Below are positions 62,999 through 64,000 of a DNA stretch of 64,000 bases, in pieces. Under the pieces are notes generated by a model. It saw nothing but the letters and a program-made list of their open reading frames with translations, searched no databases and had not been told where the DNA came from. This DNA comes from Hyphomicrobium sp. (GTDB lineage Bacteria; Pseudomonadota; Alphaproteobacteria; Rhizobiales; Hyphomicrobiaceae). Where the stretch lies: positions 186,001 through 250,000 of the forward strand of contig NZ_JAIETU010000003.1 in the NCBI RefSeq assembly GCF_019744875.1. Reading direction: 5' to 3'. The number at the start of each line of letters is the position of its first letter. The stretch's first letter is position 1. A program made the translations under genes and the position numbers.

Positions 62999-63178
62999 AT
63001 GAGGCTCAATCCCCCGACAATCGTGATCTTTCTGATCTCGTTCGTGCTCGCGACCTTGGCTCTCATCACCAAGCTCGGCTTCATTCCCGTGCCGCGCTAC
63101 CTGCCGCATCAGGAATTCTGGCTCGCCATCACCGCCTATTTCACGCTGATGGTCGGCAACCTCGTTCGCGGCCTCTAA
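62999..63178 (+). CDS. small two-helix membrane protein
   Basis: 59 residues from ATG 62999, with the SD GAGGGAG 7 nt ahead. Two helices: TIVIFLISFVLATLALITKL and LAITAYFTLMVGNLV. Conserved-looking small membrane protein of unknown role; longer upstream starts have no SD. Confidence 0.65.
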   Translation: MRLNPPTIVIFLISFVLATLALITKLGFIPVPRYLPHQEFWLAITAYFTLMVGNLVRGL

Positions 63179-63196
63179 GCAAAAGCGCCCCGCCGG

Positions 63197-63913
63197 CTAC
63201 CAGGCGATCGGCTTGCGGTCGCGGAAGAAGCCGCCCGTGGGCCCGTCGTCCGGCAGCGTGGCAAGCCACACAGCCGTATCCGCGCCCTCTTCCGGCGAGC
63301 GGTCCGCATTCGCCCCGCCCATGTCGGTCCGCACCCAGCCCGGGCACATCGCGTTGACCTTGATGGCCCCGTTACCGAGCTCCGCCGCCGTGATCCGCGT
63401 CAGCGCATTGAGCGCCGTCTTCGACATACGATAGGCGGGATAGCCGCTGCCCATGTCGGCAAGCTGCCCCGCGCCCGACGACACGTTGACGATCCGCCCA
63501 TAGCCCTGCTCGCGCATCTCCGGCACCGCGGCCTTGATGAGCCGCACCGGCCCCAGCAGATTGGTTTCCATCGTGCGCCGTAGCGTCTCCGACTCCAGAT
63601 CGAAGAGGCTGGCTTTGAAGCCGCCCGGCGCGTCGATGAGAATTGCTGCGTTGTTCACGAGCACATCGAGACGGCCATAGAGACGCCGGACCTCCGCCAC
63701 CGCCTCGGCCGCGCTGTCCTCCCGGTCGACGTCGAGCGCGACCACGGGAACGTCGAGACCTTCCGACTGAAGCTTCGCCGCGGCGGCCGTGCCCTCATTG
63801 AGATCGCGCGCGCCGATCACGGCCACGATGCCGAGCCGCGCGAGCTGGCGGACGATCTCGAATCCGATGCCCCGGTTCGCGCCTGTCACAAGCGCGGTTC
63901 GTGTAACGCTCAT
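63197..63913 (-). CDS. short-chain dehydrogenase/reductase
   Basis: A 238-residue SDR: VTGANRGIGFEI (9-20) is the nucleotide motif, NNAAILIDAPGG the NNAG equivalent, and NVSSGAGQL with YPAYRMSKTAL give the catalytic Ser, Tyr and Lys. The C-terminus GWVRTDMGGANADRSPEEGA is like the plant carbonyl reductase branch, which is NADPH-dependent. Substrate unknown. Confidence 0.9.
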   Translation of the reverse strand: MSVTRTALVTGANRGIGFEIVRQLARLGIVAVIGARDLNEGTAAAAKLQSEGLDVPVVALDVDREDSAAEAVAEVRRLYGRLDVLVNNAAILIDAPGGFKASLFDLESETLRRTMETNLLGPVRLIKAAVPEMREQGYGRIVNVSSGAGQLADMGSGYPAYRMSKTALNALTRITAAELGNGAIKVNAMCPGWVRTDMGGANADRSPEEGADTAVWLATLPDDGPTGGFFRDRKPIAW

Positions 63914-64000
63914 ATCGTGTCTCCGGAGGTCTCTCGGTCCGTGGTTTTACGGCACTATACTGGTGTTCGGCGCGCGCCATAACCACAAGTAGACATAACT

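Overview
The window is a GC-rich chromosomal segment from an alphaproteobacterium, most likely of the order Hyphomicrobiales (Hyphomicrobium/Rhodomicrobium-like; genus not resolved). The supporting signs are the glyA-nrdR-ribD-ribE-ribBA-ribH-nusB-thiL gene string, a C4-pathway 5-aminolevulinate synthase, the pairing of DUF2155 with an NDUFA12 homologue, a large class II ribonucleotide reductase, an alphaproteobacterial GTTC-N7-GTTC LexA site in front of uvrB, and RIME/REP-like intergenic palindromes. Nothing looks plasmid- or phage-wide. It is ordinary chromosome with a few small mobile-looking patches.

Layout. 0-6.7 kb: the end of a FeeM-like acyltransferase, a dispersed repeat, a DUF2817 peptidase-like gene, an MFS pump fused to a MarR-like domain, and a yjcH-actP acetate symporter pair. 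6.9 kb: tRNA-Asn. 7.4-15 kb: mannose-1-phosphate guanylyltransferase, two envelope proteins, an ABC-2 exporter pair, and L,D-transpeptidase 1. 15-22 kb: the riboflavin/thiamine/nusB cluster with nrdR and glyA. 22-31 kb: hemA, L,D-transpeptidase 2, a secreted lipase-like hydrolase, a giant MscK-type channel, and tRNA-Thr. 31-36.5 kb: a globin-coupled chemoreceptor, galE, and small membrane or cysteine-cluster proteins. 36.5-40.6 kb: uvrB, whose 3' end is duplicated around a short AT-richer one-gene insertion. 40.7-45.2 kb: PsiF-like protein, DUF2155, NDUFA12, an ArsR regulator, and a second symporter pair. 45.2-49.6 kb: a long regulatory region and nrdJ. 49.9-51.2 kb: REP-like palindromes around a GIY-YIG nuclease gene, then a stretch without a clear gene. 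51-64 kb: RlpA-like protein, CinA-like protein, SfsA, an SH3 protein, an EF-G-like GTPase, a c-type cytochrome/b561 pair, an aspartate aminotransferase and an SDR.

Functional links. NrdR is encoded at 20.3-20.8 kb and two NrdR-box-like sequences 31 bp apart lie in front of nrdJ, so a repressor and a probable target are both in view. The riboflavin cluster is complete except for GTP cyclohydrolase II: the C-terminal half of RibBA has lost its zinc cysteines (a RibBX-type protein), so that enzyme should be encoded elsewhere. hemA has a TTGAC-N4-GTCAA dyad upstream, fitting oxygen control by an FNR/FixK regulator. Cell-envelope work recurs: two L,D-transpeptidases, an RlpA-like protein, a SPOR-like protein, SH3 and MscK proteins.

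Most worth following up: (1) the insertion at the uvrB 3' end, where both flanks encode the same C-terminal peptide with silent differences; (2) the GIY-YIG gene bracketed by inverted 32-bp palindromes that share a constant frame with other hairpins in the window; (3) the NrdR, LexA and FNR-like sites.
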